Below are positions 24,905 through 33,723 of a DNA stretch of 64,000 nt, one piece after another. This DNA comes from Mxb001 sp046046455 (GTDB lineage: Bacteria; Actinomycetota; Actinomycetes; S36-B12), in contig JBJOJS010000066.1 in assembly GCA_046046455.1 (NCBI GenBank), positions 138,699 through 202,698 on the forward strand. The letters are read 5' to 3'. Every line of letters starts with the position of its first letter. Position 1 is the first letter of the stretch. The notes beneath the pieces were generated by a model, which worked only from the letters and a program-made list of their open reading frames with translations, was not told the origin of the DNA and did not search any database. The position numbers and the translations under genes were made by a program.

Positions 24905-27262
24905 TCACGCGCGGCGCAGGCGGTCGGTGAATCGGGTCATGATGGCGACGACGAGCGCGCCCACGAGGCCGATGACCACGGCGATGGCGCTGTCGCGCTC
25001 GGGCTGGAGATAGAGCGCGAAGAAGTTGCTCAGCCACGGCACGAGGAGCACCACGACGAAGGACAGGAGCATCGCCGCGCATACGCCGAGCCGCAAGAGG
25101 TTGAGCGGGCGGGCCGACTGCACCAGCACGGCGAAGGCGACGATGAAGAGTGCGATCGTCGCGGCCGACCGGGCATCGGCCAGGGGCTCACCAATCGAGA
25201 GCACGACGAGATAGGTGCCCAGACCCGCTGCGGCGCAGATGACTCCCGCGGGCACGGCGAAGAGCAGCACTCGGCGCAGGAAGCCTGGTCGGAAGCGCTC
25301 GGTGTTGGGCATGAGCGCGAGGAAGAAGCCCGGGATGCCGATCGTCAACGAACTGATCAGCGTGAAGTGCCGGGGCAGATAGGGGAACTCCAGGGGCTGG
25401 CCATTGGCGCTCAGCGTGAAGAGGACCGACAGGCCGATGAACGCCGAGATGATCGTCGCGTAGAAGGTCTTGGTGAGGAAGACGTCCGCGACCCGCTCGA
25501 TATTGCCGAGGACGCGTCGCCCCTCCGCGACGACGTGCGGCATCACCGAGAACCTGTTGTCCAGCAGTACCAGTTGAGCCACGGCCCGGGTGGCCGAGGA
25601 GCCCGAGCCCATCGCGATGCCCAGGTCGGCCTGCTTGAGCGCGAGTACGTCGTTAACGCCATCACCCGTCATGGCGACCGTGCGTCCGCGCAGGTGCAGC
25701 GCGCCCACCATCGCCTGCTTCTGCGCCGGCGTGACCCGGCCGAAGACGGAGTGGGAGTCGATGGGCTCCTCGAGTTGCGCGGGGTCTTCGGTGAGTTCGC
25801 GGGCATCGAGTGGGTCGTGGGCACCGGGCACGCCGGCCTGGGTGGCGATCGCGCCGACCGTGGCGGGGTTGTCCCCGGAGATCACCTTGACGGCGACCTC
25901 CTGCTCGAGGAAGTAGCCCACCGTCTCCGCAGCATCGGGGCGCAACCGCTGATCGATGACGACCAGGGCGGCCGGAGTGACCTCACCCGGGCCACGCTCG
26001 GCATCGGGTCCCTCGCCCATCGCCTTCGCGAGAAGCAGCACGCGCGAGCCCTGGGCGGCGAGCGACTCCGCGCGCTCCCGCACTGCCGGCTCGGAGGCGC
26101 CGAGCACGACCTCGGGTGCGCCCAGCAGCCATGTGCCGTGATCACGGAAGGTTGCCGCCGACCACTTGCGCGCGCTGGAGAAGGCAATGCCCTCGACCAT
26201 CGACCAGGTCGGGTTGGCATAGGCCTGCGCGACAGCCGCGAGCGTGGGGTTAGGGCTCTCCTCCGAGGCACCCATGGCCGCCAGAGCGGCGTCGACGTCC
26301 GCGGAGGGATCCAGCACCTCGACATCGGTCACCGCCATGCCCGGCTCGGTGAGCGTGCCGGTCTTGTCAACGCACACCGTGTCGACGCGAGCGAGGACCT
26401 CGACCGCGGGGAGGTCCTGCACGAGCACCTTGCGCTGCGCGAGGCGCACGACAGCAACGGCCATCGCGATGCTCGTGAGCAGCACCAGGCCCTCGGGCAC
26501 CATGGTCACGACGCCGGCGATGGTGCCCCGGATCGCGTCGTCCACCGATTGATTTGCGCGCAGTTGGGAGAAGAGCAGGAGGAGCCCGACCGGGGGAATG
26601 AGGAACGAAGAGAGGCGCACGAACTTCGCGATGTCGTCTCGAAGCTCGGACTTCGTCTGGGTGAACTTCTTGGCCTGCTCGGTCAGTCCGGCAGCGAAGG
26701 AGTCGCGGCCGACGCGCGTGGCGACGTAGAGCCCGCCGCCCGCGACGACGAAGGAGCCGGACATCGCCTCATCGCCGACAGCCTTGTCGACAGGATCGGC
26801 CTCACCGGTGAGCAGGCTCTCGTCGATCTCGAGGCCCTCGGCTGACACGATCTCGCCGTCGACGACGAGTTGGTCGCCCGAGCGCAGGACGATGAGGTCG
26901 TCGAGCACCACCTCGGACGGCCGCACCTCGACGTCCCGTCCATCGCGACGGACCATCGGCTTGGCCTCGCCGATGACCGAGAGCTTCGCCAAGGCCCGGC
27001 TCGCGCGGTACTCCTGCACGATGCCGATGAGGGAATTGGCGACGATCACGAAGCCGAAGAGCGAGTCCTGGAACGGCGCCACGAACCACATGACGACCCA
27101 CATGGAGCCGATGAGGGCGTTGAACCAGGTGAGCGTGTTGGAGCGAATGATGCTCGCAAGGCTGCGGCTGCGCGGGTCGGGAGCATCGTTGGTCTGCCCT
27201 CGCGCGACCCTCTCGGCGACCTGCTCAGATGTCAGTCCCGTCAGTGCGGCGGTCTGCATCAT
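24905..27262 (-). CDS. Cation-translocating P-type ATPase, CtpE-like
   Basis: A 785-residue P-type ATPase. The actuator has L-T-G-E near residue 151, the phosphorylation motif D-K-T-G-T-L-T has Asp299, the hinge is G-D-G-V-N-D, and M4 carries the P-E-G-L motif at 256-259. There is no N-terminal heavy-metal domain. These features and the R-V-D-T-V-C-V segment before the phosphorylation site match M. tuberculosis CtpE, a calcium-transport ATPase, so calcium export or import is the best guess. The ATG at 27262 overlaps the ppx stop (ATGA). The frame is open upstream but that part is antisense noise within ppx. Confidence 0.88.
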   Translation of the reverse strand: MMQTAALTGLTSEQVAERVARGQTNDAPDPRSRSLASIIRSNTLTWFNALIGSMWVVMWFVAPFQDSLFGFVIVANSLIGIVQEYRASRALAKLSVIGEAKPMVRRDGRDVEVRPSEVVLDDLIVLRSGDQLVVDGEIVSAEGLEIDESLLTGEADPVDKAVGDEAMSGSFVVAGGGLYVATRVGRDSFAAGLTEQAKKFTQTKSELRDDIAKFVRLSSFLIPPVGLLLLFSQLRANQSVDDAIRGTIAGVVTMVPEGLVLLTSIAMAVAVVRLAQRKVLVQDLPAVEVLARVDTVCVDKTGTLTEPGMAVTDVEVLDPSADVDAALAAMGASEESPNPTLAAVAQAYANPTWSMVEGIAFSSARKWSAATFRDHGTWLLGAPEVVLGASEPAVRERAESLAAQGSRVLLLAKAMGEGPDAERGPGEVTPAALVVIDQRLRPDAAETVGYFLEQEVAVKVISGDNPATVGAIATQAGVPGAHDPLDARELTEDPAQLEEPIDSHSVFGRVTPAQKQAMVGALHLRGRTVAMTGDGVNDVLALKQADLGIAMGSGSSATRAVAQLVLLDNRFSVMPHVVAEGRRVLGNIERVADVFLTKTFYATIISAFIGLSVLFTLSANGQPLEFPYLPRHFTLISSLTIGIPGFFLALMPNTERFRPGFLRRVLLFAVPAGVICAAAGLGTYLVVLSIGEPLADARSAATIALFIVAFAVLVQSARPLNLLRLGVCAAMLLSFVVVLLVPWLSNFFALYLQPERDSAIAVVIGLVGALVVAIMTRFTDRLRRA

Positions 27263-28188
27263 GCGTCCAACCCGTCGATACGTCGCAGGATGACTCCCTC
27301 GCGCAGTGCCCAGGGACCGATCTCGAGCTGCTCTACGCCGAGGAGGTCCATCGCCGACTCCGCGACGATCGCGCCGGCCAGCAACTGCGGCGCACGCGAC
27401 TCCGAGACGCCGGGGAGGCGACTGCGCTCCGCGGCGTTCATCCCCGCAAGCTTGGGCACCCACAGGCGCACGTCCTCGCGCGACAGGGTGCGACGGACGT
27501 GGAAGCCCTCACTCGACGGCGCCGCACCGGCAATCCGTGCGAGTTGGCGGAATGTCTTGGAGGTCGCGACCGTGATGCGAGGCGGACCGGCTCGCAGGAT
27601 CTGGCCCACGACGGCGCCCAGTGCCGCCCGTGCTGCCTTGCGTGCCTCGCGCACCTGCTTCTCCTTAGGCGGGTTGTCTGCGAAGAACTCGCGGGTGAGG
27701 CGGCCGGCGCCCAGGGGAAGCGACAGTGCGACGTCGGGCTCCTCATCGGCTCCGGTGGCCAGCTCGAGCGAGCCGCCTCCGATGTCGAGGACCAGGATGC
27801 GTCCCGCCGACCAACCGAACCAGCGGCGTACGGCGAGGAAGGTCAGGCGTGCCTCGTCCTCGCCGCTGAGGACTTCGACGGCAAGGCCCGCCCGCTCACG
27901 AACCGCCTGGATGACTTCGAGGCCGTTCGGCGCCTCGCGAATCGCCGATGTCGCGAAGGCGATGAACTCGGTGACGCCGAGGTCCTCGGCCGTGGTCTGT
28001 GCTTCGCGGGCGAAGTCGACGAGCTCATCGACCGCGGCGTCGTCGATTCGACCGTCGGCGGTGAGGTGCTCGGCGAGGCGCAGGGAGACCTTGGATTTCC
28101 ACGCGGGCAGCGGTGCCGCGCCCTGATGGGCGTCGACGACGAGCAGGTGAACGGTGTTGGATCCGATGTCCAGGACGCCCAGCCGCAC
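27259..28188 (-). CDS. Ppx/GppA family phosphatase
   Basis: Exopolyphosphatase or guanosine pentaphosphate phosphohydrolase, ASKHA fold, 309 residues. It starts with the phosphate-1 loop L-D-I-G-S-N-T and has the phosphate-2 motif L-D-I-G-G-G-S near residue 135. It lacks the long C-terminal domains of E. coli Ppx, as do actinobacterial short forms such as Rv0496. The start is placed at GTG 28188, because TAGCGT lies 7 nt before it and homologues begin M-R-L-G-V-L-D. A GTG at 28197 overlaps that -10 box. It is translationally coupled to the P-type ATPase. Confidence 0.9.
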   Translation of the reverse strand: MRLGVLDIGSNTVHLLVVDAHQGAAPLPAWKSKVSLRLAEHLTADGRIDDAAVDELVDFAREAQTTAEDLGVTEFIAFATSAIREAPNGLEVIQAVRERAGLAVEVLSGEDEARLTFLAVRRWFGWSAGRILVLDIGGGSLELATGADEEPDVALSLPLGAGRLTREFFADNPPKEKQVREARKAARAALGAVVGQILRAGPPRITVATSKTFRQLARIAGAAPSSEGFHVRRTLSREDVRLWVPKLAGMNAAERSRLPGVSESRAPQLLAGAIVAESAMDLLGVEQLEIGPWALREGVILRRIDGLDA

Positions 28189-28195
28189 GAGGCGC

Positions 28196-28201
28196 ACGCT
28201 A
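28196..28201 (-). promoter_or_regulatory. -10 element of ppx, leaderless type
   Basis: TAGCGT on the minus strand, 7 nt before GTG 28188; it supports that start over the upstream GTG. Confidence 0.5.
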
Positions 28202-28218
28202 CCGCGCCGCGGAGCCTG

Positions 28219-28224
28219 TAGGGT
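28219..28224 (+). promoter_or_regulatory. -10 element of the Cys-rich protein gene, leaderless type
   Basis: TAGGGT, 6 nt, then GTG at 28231. It lies back-to-back with the ppx -10 element, 17 nt away. Confidence 0.55.
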
Positions 28225-28230
28225 CGCACG

Positions 28231-28998
28231 GTGCCCGAAGTTCCCCTTGACTTCCCCCGCGCCTGGGTCGAGTTCGACGATCCCGGCAAGAAGTCCCGTC
28301 GCTACAGGATCGACCTCACCTGGCTGACGTCGCGCTGGACGTGCATCTTCGGCCGCGGGTGCAAGGGCATCTACGCCACTGCCCCCGATTCCGGATGCTG
28401 CACCCAGGGGGCGCACTTCACCGACAAGGACGACGAGAAGCGCACCCTCAAGTGGGCCGCCAAGCTCGACCCGGAGCACTGGCAGTTCTATGACGTCGGT
28501 CAGCGCAAGGGTGCCACCGTCAAGGCGGGCGACGGCGAGCGCAAGACGCGCGTGGTCGACGGCGGCTGCATCTTCCTCAACCGTCCCGGCTTCGCAGGTG
28601 GCGAGGGCTGCGCGCTGCACGGCCTCGCCGAGCGCGAGGGTGTGTCCTTCGTCAAGACCAAGCCCGACGTCTGCTGGCAGTTGCCCATCCGTCGGACGTA
28701 CGACGAGGTCGAGCGACCCGACGACACCAAGGTGCAGGTCGTGAGCATCACCGAGTTCGACCGTCGTGGCTGGGGCCCGGGGGGCCACGACCTCGACTGG
28801 TACTGCAGCGGCAACACCGAGGCGCACATCGCCTCGGAGCCCGTCTACCTCACCAACCGCGATGAGCTCGTCGAGCTCATGGGCAAGAAGGCCTACGCCG
28901 TGCTCGTGGAGTACTGCCAGGCGCATGAGAAGGCGCTGATGAACGCGCGCGGCAAGGCTCGCGAGGCCCTCGCACCGCACCCCGCCGACCCCGTCTGA
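28231..28998 (+). CDS. Conserved Cys-rich protein, Rv0495c-like, probable metal binding
   Basis: A 255-residue soluble protein with conserved-looking cysteines: Cys38, Cys44, a Cys56-Cys57 pair, Cys113, Cys127 (G-C-A-L-H), Cys148 and one in W-Y-C-S-G. The arrangement recalls the YkgJ/DUF3109-type clusters thought to chelate zinc or iron. No catalytic family is recognised. It is divergent from ppx, as is Rv0495c from Rv0496 in M. tuberculosis. The function is unknown. The cysteine pattern and the conserved neighbour suggest a metalloprotein, possibly with an iron-sulfur cluster. Confidence 0.8.
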   Translation: MPEVPLDFPRAWVEFDDPGKKSRRYRIDLTWLTSRWTCIFGRGCKGIYATAPDSGCCTQGAHFTDKDDEKRTLKWAAKLDPEHWQFYDVGQRKGATVKAGDGERKTRVVDGGCIFLNRPGFAGGEGCALHGLAEREGVSFVKTKPDVCWQLPIRRTYDEVERPDDTKVQVVSITEFDRRGWGPGGHDLDWYCSGNTEAHIASEPVYLTNRDELVELMGKKAYAVLVEYCQAHEKALMNARGKAREALAPHPADPV

Positions 28999-29043
28999 CC
29001 CACATCACGTTGACTGCAACGCCTGACCGTCGGAGCAGGCGCG

Positions 29044-29049
29044 TAGCCT
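29044..29049 (+). promoter_or_regulatory. -10 element of radA, leaderless type
   Basis: TAGCCT, 7 nt, then ATG at 29057 with no ribosome binding site. Confidence 0.5.
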
Positions 29050-29056
29050 GCGACCC

Positions 29057-30445
29057 ATGGCCAAGTCGGCGGTGACCTACCAGTGCAACGCGTGCGGTGC
29101 CACGTCGCTGCGCTGGGTGGGCCGCTGCCCCAAGTGCCAGGAGTTCGGCACGGTCGTGGAGATCGCGCCCACACCCACCACCAAGGCAGCCAAGACAGGC
29201 GCCAAGGCCGCCTCGGTGCGACCGGCACAGCCGATCTCCGACATCGCCGAGGAGCGCGTACGTCGCATCTCTACGGGTGCTGGTGAGTTCGACAGAGTCA
29301 TCGGCGGCGGGCTCGTTGCCGGGCAGGTCGTGCTCGTCGCTGGCGAGCCCGGGGTCGGCAAGTCGACGCTGCTGCTATCGGTCGCGAATGCCTACGCCGC
29401 CAAACATGCAGGGGTTGTCCTCTACGCATCCGGCGAGGAGTCAGCAGACCAGATTGCGCTACGCGCGCGACGCATCGGCGCAGTCTCCGACCGCCTCCTT
29501 GTCGCCGACGACAACGACCTCTTCACGATCCTCGGCCAGATCGAGCATCACCGCCCGTCCCTCATCATCATCGACTCGGTCCAGACCATTGCCAGCCCCG
29601 AGCTGGAGGGTCGCGCGGGCGGTGTCGCGCAGGTGCTTGAGGTGACTCAGGCACTCACGCGCACGGCGAAGCAGCGCGGTATCCCGCTGCTGCTCATCGG
29701 GCAGTCCACCAAGGACAACTCGGTGGCCGGACCCCGAGCTCTGGAGCACCTCGTCGATACCGTGCTGACCTTCGAGGGTGAGCGCACCACCGCCCTCCGG
29801 CTTCTTCGCGCAGCGAAGAACCGCTACGGCCCCGCCGACGAAATCGTCGCCTTCGAGCAGACCGACTCCGGTCTCGCCGAAGTCGTCGACCCCTCCGAAC
29901 TCTTCCGGGGCCAGCGTGAGATCCCGGTCCCCGGCACGTGCGTCACGGTGACCATGGAGGGTCGGCGCCCGTTGCTCGCAGAGATCCAGGCACTGGTCTC
30001 TCCCGATGGCGGACCCGTCGCGAGGCGCACCGTCACCGGCCTCGACACCACACGCGTGGTCACTCTTGCGGCCGTCACCGCACAGGCCGGCATCAAAGTT
30101 CTTCCCCAGCGCGACATCTTCGTCGCCACGGTCGGTGGCGCCCAGATCTCGGATCCGGGATCCGACCTGGCCGTGTGCCTGGCCATCGCATCCGCTCAGC
30201 TGGACACCGCGATCCCGCCCGATGTGCTTGCGATCGGCGAGATCGCGCTCTCCGGCGACGTCCGCCCGGTGCCCTTCCTTTCCCAGCGCGTGGCCGAGGC
30301 TCGACGGCTTGGATTCACGCGCATCCTCGTGCCCGCGGGATCGCGTGACCGTCTCGACGGGGTCACGGAGATTCGTCACCTCGAGGCGGGTCTCCGCGCG
30401 ATCCAGGGCCACGCCAGCGCTGCGCACCCTCCGGGCTTTCGTTAG
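29057..30445 (+). CDS. radA: DNA repair protein RadA
   Basis: RecA-related branch-migration ATPase for recombination intermediates, 462 residues. An N-terminal zinc finger has Cys10, Cys13, Cys24 and Cys27. Walker A is G-E-P-G-V-G-K-S at 96-103, the RadA-specific K-N-R-Y-G motif follows near residue 255, and the C-terminal 150 residues are a Lon-like domain. It is followed by disA after 47 nt, the usual actinobacterial and Bacillus arrangement; RadA is known to interact with and restrain DisA in other bacteria. Confidence 0.96.
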   Translation: MAKSAVTYQCNACGATSLRWVGRCPKCQEFGTVVEIAPTPTTKAAKTGAKAASVRPAQPISDIAEERVRRISTGAGEFDRVIGGGLVAGQVVLVAGEPGVGKSTLLLSVANAYAAKHAGVVLYASGEESADQIALRARRIGAVSDRLLVADDNDLFTILGQIEHHRPSLIIIDSVQTIASPELEGRAGGVAQVLEVTQALTRTAKQRGIPLLLIGQSTKDNSVAGPRALEHLVDTVLTFEGERTTALRLLRAAKNRYGPADEIVAFEQTDSGLAEVVDPSELFRGQREIPVPGTCVTVTMEGRRPLLAEIQALVSPDGGPVARRTVTGLDTTRVVTLAAVTAQAGIKVLPQRDIFVATVGGAQISDPGSDLAVCLAIASAQLDTAIPPDVLAIGEIALSGDVRPVPFLSQRVAEARRLGFTRILVPAGSRDRLDGVTEIRHLEAGLRAIQGHASAAHPPGFR

Positions 30446-30462
30446 GCCCATGGTCGGCGCAC

Positions 30463-30468
30463 TAGGCT
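30463..30468 (+). promoter_or_regulatory. -10 element upstream of disA
   Basis: TAGGCT about 24 nt before the disA ATG. Unlike the leaderless genes, disA has a short leader with AAGGGGG just before the start codon. Confidence 0.4.
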
Positions 30469-30492
30469 GTCGATCCGACCGCAAGGGGGACC

Positions 30493-31563
30493 ATGGCTAC
30501 CGATGTGCAAGCGCGCCTGCGCGACGTGCTCGCCATGGTCGCGCCCGGCACACCGCTGCGCGATGGCCTGGAGCGGATCCTGCGCGGGCGCACGGGTGCA
30601 CTCCTCGTCCTGGGCCTGGATCGTTCGGTCGAGGGCATCACGCGCGGAGGCTTCGACCTCAACATCGAATTCACGGCCAATCGGCTACGCGAGCTCGCCA
30701 AGATGGACGGTGCGATCGTCCTGAACGACGATGCGACGCGCATCCTGAAGGCTGCCGTGCACCTGCATCCCGATCCTGCACTTCCCACTGACGAGACCGG
30801 CACGCGTCACAGCGCCGCAGACCGGGTCTCCCGCGAGACTCACCACCCCACCATCAGCGTGAGCGAATCCATGTCGACCGTCACGATCTACGTCGATGGC
30901 CGGCGGCACGTGCTCGAGGACTCCAGCTCCATCCTCGCCCGAGCCAACCAGGCGATCGCCACACTCGAGCGCTACCGCATGCGCCTCGATGAGGTGACCG
31001 CCAACCTCTCGGCGCTGGAGATCGACGACCTCGTCACGGTGCGCGATGTAGCGGTCGTGGCACAGCGCGGCGAGATGGTCCTGCGCATCGCCCTGGAGAT
31101 CCAGGGGTATGTCATCGAGCTCGGCACCGATGGTCGCCTCCTGTCGCTGCAGCTCGCCGAACTCCTCGCAGGCGTGGGCGAAGAGCGCTCTCTCGTGCTC
31201 CGCGACTATGCCACCGGGCGTGGACGTCGCGTCGAGCGCGCCGCGACCGCGCTGGACGCGCTTGACGAGGCTCATCTACTCGACCTTGTCGCCGTCGGCC
31301 GCGCACTGGGCTTCGAAGGAGGCGAGGAAGGACTCGAACAGCAGGTGAGCCCGCGCGGCTACCGCCAACTCGCCCGCATCCCCAGGCTCCCGGACGCGAT
31401 CATCGAGCGCCTCGTCGGCAAGTTCGGATCGCTGCCGAAGATCCTGTCCGCGTCGACCGAGTCCCTCCAGGGAGTCGACGGCGTCGGCGAGACCCGGGCC
31501 CGATCCGTGCGCGAGGGACTGTCGCGCCTCTCCGAGGGCTCCCTGCTCGAGCGCTACTCCTAG
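30493..31563 (+). CDS. disA: DNA integrity scanning protein DisA (diadenylate cyclase), altered RHR motif
   Basis: Octameric DNA-scanning enzyme that makes cyclic di-AMP. The 356-residue protein has the DAC domain (residues 8-140), a helical linker and a C-terminal HhH DNA-binding domain (V-D-G-V-G-E-T-R-A-R near residue 335). The D-G-A motif is intact at 72-74. The second catalytic motif, normally R-H-R followed by T-A-E, reads Arg105-His106-Ser107-Ala-Ala-Asp, so the last Arg, the Thr and the Glu are changed. The nucleotides are unambiguous in the given sequence. Activity may be reduced or lost. It is co-directional with radA. Confidence 0.93.
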   Translation: MATDVQARLRDVLAMVAPGTPLRDGLERILRGRTGALLVLGLDRSVEGITRGGFDLNIEFTANRLRELAKMDGAIVLNDDATRILKAAVHLHPDPALPTDETGTRHSAADRVSRETHHPTISVSESMSTVTIYVDGRRHVLEDSSSILARANQAIATLERYRMRLDEVTANLSALEIDDLVTVRDVAVVAQRGEMVLRIALEIQGYVIELGTDGRLLSLQLAELLAGVGEERSLVLRDYATGRGRRVERAATALDALDEAHLLDLVAVGRALGFEGGEEGLEQQVSPRGYRQLARIPRLPDAIIERLVGKFGSLPKILSASTESLQGVDGVGETRARSVREGLSRLSEGSLLERYS

Positions 31564-31585
31564 GGCGGGGCGCTACTCCAGGCCC

Positions 31586-32203
31586 CTATTCCAGGCGCAG
31601 GGCCGTGGGGGCACTCACGATCGCTCCATTGCGCCCCACGACGGTGTACTCCCCGGCCTGGGCCATGGGCTGATCCGGCGGGCAACCAGCCGCGCTGAGG
31701 TAGCCGTCCCAGACCAGTTGGGTCTCGAAGGCATCTCCGCGATCCAAGGTCACGACGTCCTTGTCCTCGTTGGGATTGCAATCGTCGCTGGACCAGACCG
31801 TCACCTCGCCCTGGGTGATCTGCAGCTCATTGGCCCCGGGTCCCACATCGCGCTTGCACGGTCGGGTGCCGATATTGGTCACCGAGAGCGTCAGGGTCGG
31901 CGTCGACCCGACGGGATAGATGGCCTCCTCCGCGAAGGCCTCGACGAGTATGTCGGCTTCAGTGCAGTCCGTGATCTCCGTCGGCTCCGGCTCGGGACTC
32001 GGACTCGCGGACGTGGCCGTCGGCTCCGGCGTCGGTGAGGCGGTCGGCACATCGGTGGGCGCAGGCTCTGGCGCAACCTCACTCCCGCCCCCTCTGCCGA
32101 AGATGAACCACCAGAGGAAGAGCAGGATCGCAAGCAGCACGACGAGGACCACGAGTCGCCGACGCCAGTAGACGCCCGGCGGCTCCGGCCCGATCGGTGA
32201 CAT
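31586..32203 (-). CDS. Membrane-anchored protein with Pro-rich linker, function unknown
   Basis: A 205-residue protein: a short cytoplasmic Pro-rich N-terminus, R-R-R, one transmembrane helix (about 13-34), a low-complexity Pro/Thr/Glu linker to about residue 78, and an external domain with four cysteines, probably an Ig-like beta sandwich. No enzyme motif is seen. The ATG at 32203 is preferred; an in-frame GTG at 32215 is possible. It converges on disA and is divergent from mutY. Confidence 0.7.
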   Translation of the reverse strand: MSPIGPEPPGVYWRRRLVVLVVLLAILLFLWWFIFGRGGGSEVAPEPAPTDVPTASPTPEPTATSASPSPEPEPTEITDCTEADILVEAFAEEAIYPVGSTPTLTLSVTNIGTRPCKRDVGPGANELQITQGEVTVWSSDDCNPNEDKDVVTLDRGDAFETQLVWDGYLSAAGCPPDQPMAQAGEYTVVGRNGAIVSAPTALRLE

Positions 32204-32327
32204 GAGCCCACTCACGGGTCAGCACCGTACCCCTTCTCACGGGAGGGCATGGCAGCATCGGCATATGGGCCGGCGATCGACAGGTGACCGAACGCGCCCG
32301 CCCTCCACTTCGATACATCGATCCCGC

Positions 32328-33227
32328 ATGGATTCCCCTGAGGGGCTCCACCTGGGGTCCCAGAGCGGCCGAATTCGGCGATGGTTCTCCCACCACGCCC
32401 GCGCGCTGCCCTGGCGCCAGCCGCCCGCTCCTGGGCCTCATCCGGGCGGCTGGGGGGTCCTGGTGTCCGAATTCATGCTCCAGCAGACCCCCGTCGACCG
32501 GGTCCTGCCCGAGTGGGTCACTTGGCTCGGGCGCTGGCCCGCACCGTCTGCCCTGGCCACCGACCCGCCGGGCGAGGCCATCCGGGCCTGGGGGCGCCTG
32601 GGCTATCCGAGACGGGCGCTGCGCCTGCACGAAGCGGCATCGCGCATCGCCCGCGACCACGCCGACCTGGTGCCGGCCGACGAGGCCGAGCTTCGGGCGC
32701 TGCCGGGGATTGGCGAGTACACCGCGGGGGCGGTGCGCGCCTTCGCCTACGGCCAACGCGCCCTGGCCCTCGACACCAACGTCCGCAGGGTCATCGCGCG
32801 CCACGACCTTGGCGAGGAGTTCCCGTCCGGCTCGGTCACCCGGGCCGAGCGGGAGTACGCCGATGCCATCCAGCCGGAGCGCGGCGGCGCCGCATGGATG
32901 GCGGCCGTGATGGAGTTGGGAGCGCTCGTGTGCACCGCACGCCAGCCCGACTGTGCACGCTGCCCGATCGCGAGCAGCTGCCGATGGCTGGCCCTGGGCA
33001 AGCCCGAGGGTCCGGCGCCCCGGCGACAGCCGAGGTACGCCGGCTCGGACCGTCAGGCTCGGGGGGCCCTCCTCGCCGTACTCCGGGAAGCGGGGGGACC
33101 CGTCCGCCAGTTGGACCTAGACCTCGCGTGGCCCGACGCCGTCCAGCGCGCCCGAGCCCTGGACGGCCTTGCCGCCGACGGCCTCGTCGTCCCGGTAGGG
33201 CGCGCGAAGTGGGCGCTGCCCGGCTAG
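32328..33227 (+). CDS. mutY: A/G-specific adenine DNA glycosylase
   Basis: Removes adenine mispaired with 8-oxoguanine. The 299-residue protein has catalytic Glu48 (S-E-F-M-L-Q-Q-T), a helix-hairpin-helix L-P-G-I-G-E-Y-T-A at 125-133, catalytic Asp149 (A-L-D-T-N-V), and a complete 4Fe-4S ligand set C-X6-C-X2-C-X5-C at Cys202, 209, 212 and 218. The Nudix-like C-terminal domain of E. coli MutY is absent, as in mycobacterial MutY. The start at ATG 32328 leaves the divergent gene free; the open frame extends further up but is not family sequence. It ends with a 4-nt convergent overlap. Confidence 0.94.
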   Translation: MDSPEGLHLGSQSGRIRRWFSHHARALPWRQPPAPGPHPGGWGVLVSEFMLQQTPVDRVLPEWVTWLGRWPAPSALATDPPGEAIRAWGRLGYPRRALRLHEAASRIARDHADLVPADEAELRALPGIGEYTAGAVRAFAYGQRALALDTNVRRVIARHDLGEEFPSGSVTRAEREYADAIQPERGGAAWMAAVMELGALVCTARQPDCARCPIASSCRWLALGKPEGPAPRRQPRYAGSDRQARGALLAVLREAGGPVRQLDLDLAWPDAVQRARALDGLAADGLVVPVGRAKWALPG

Positions 33228-33703
33228 GGGATAGCCGGCTCGGCCTCGAGCGGCACCCGGTCCTCTTGGCGCACCGCCATACGCGTGCCCATGGGCCCGT
33301 CGAGGCTCAGGTCGACCCACGTGCGGTCACCGGCAATTCCGATGCCTGCGCACTCGCCCGAACCCCGCGGGGTCGCGCGCACGGCCGAGACCTCGACGAG
33401 CGTCGGCCTCTCGATCGCGCGCACGACGACTTCGTCCCCAGTGCACAGGCCCGAGTCGGGCAGCGCGACCGCGACCTGGATGATCTGCGGATCGGTGGTG
33501 GGCCGCCAGGCGACGGGATCCAGTGGTGCCTCCTCCGTGCCGAGCGCACGCAGCGGCCCGATTCCGGCGACCAGCCCACCCAGGACGACGAGCGCCGCGA
33601 CAGCGACGACAGTGCCCACCGTCCACATCCAGAAGACGGGCGAGCGCCGTCGGCGCGGAGCGTCGTACTCGCGCAGGCCGGGGATCAGCGGGCCGCGTGC
33701 CAC
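33224..33703 (-). CDS. Single-pass membrane protein, function unknown
   Basis: A 159-residue protein with a basic N-terminus, one transmembrane helix (about 24-48) and an external domain holding two cysteines. The start is a GTG at 33703 with GGGAGGGG upstream. It has no recognised domain. It lies 20 nt after the clpC stop on the same strand and overlaps the mutY end by 4 nt. Confidence 0.68.
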   Translation of the reverse strand: MARGPLIPGLREYDAPRRRRSPVFWMWTVGTVVAVAALVVLGGLVAGIGPLRALGTEEAPLDPVAWRPTTDPQIIQVAVALPDSGLCTGDEVVVRAIERPTLVEVSAVRATPRGSGECAGIGIAGDRTWVDLSLDGPMGTRMAVRQEDRVPLEAEPAIP

Positions 33704-33723
33704 GCCTCACCCCTCCCTGAGCA

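Noticed and set aside
24878..26845. A 655-codon plus-strand open frame across the P-type ATPase
   Set aside because: Antisense shadow of a clear ATPase; low-complexity Arg/Glu/His composition.
29008..29017. Ten bases shared with the arm of the inverted repeat at 50508
   Set aside because: A 10-base match in 64 kb can arise by chance, and the flanking bases do not align without gaps.
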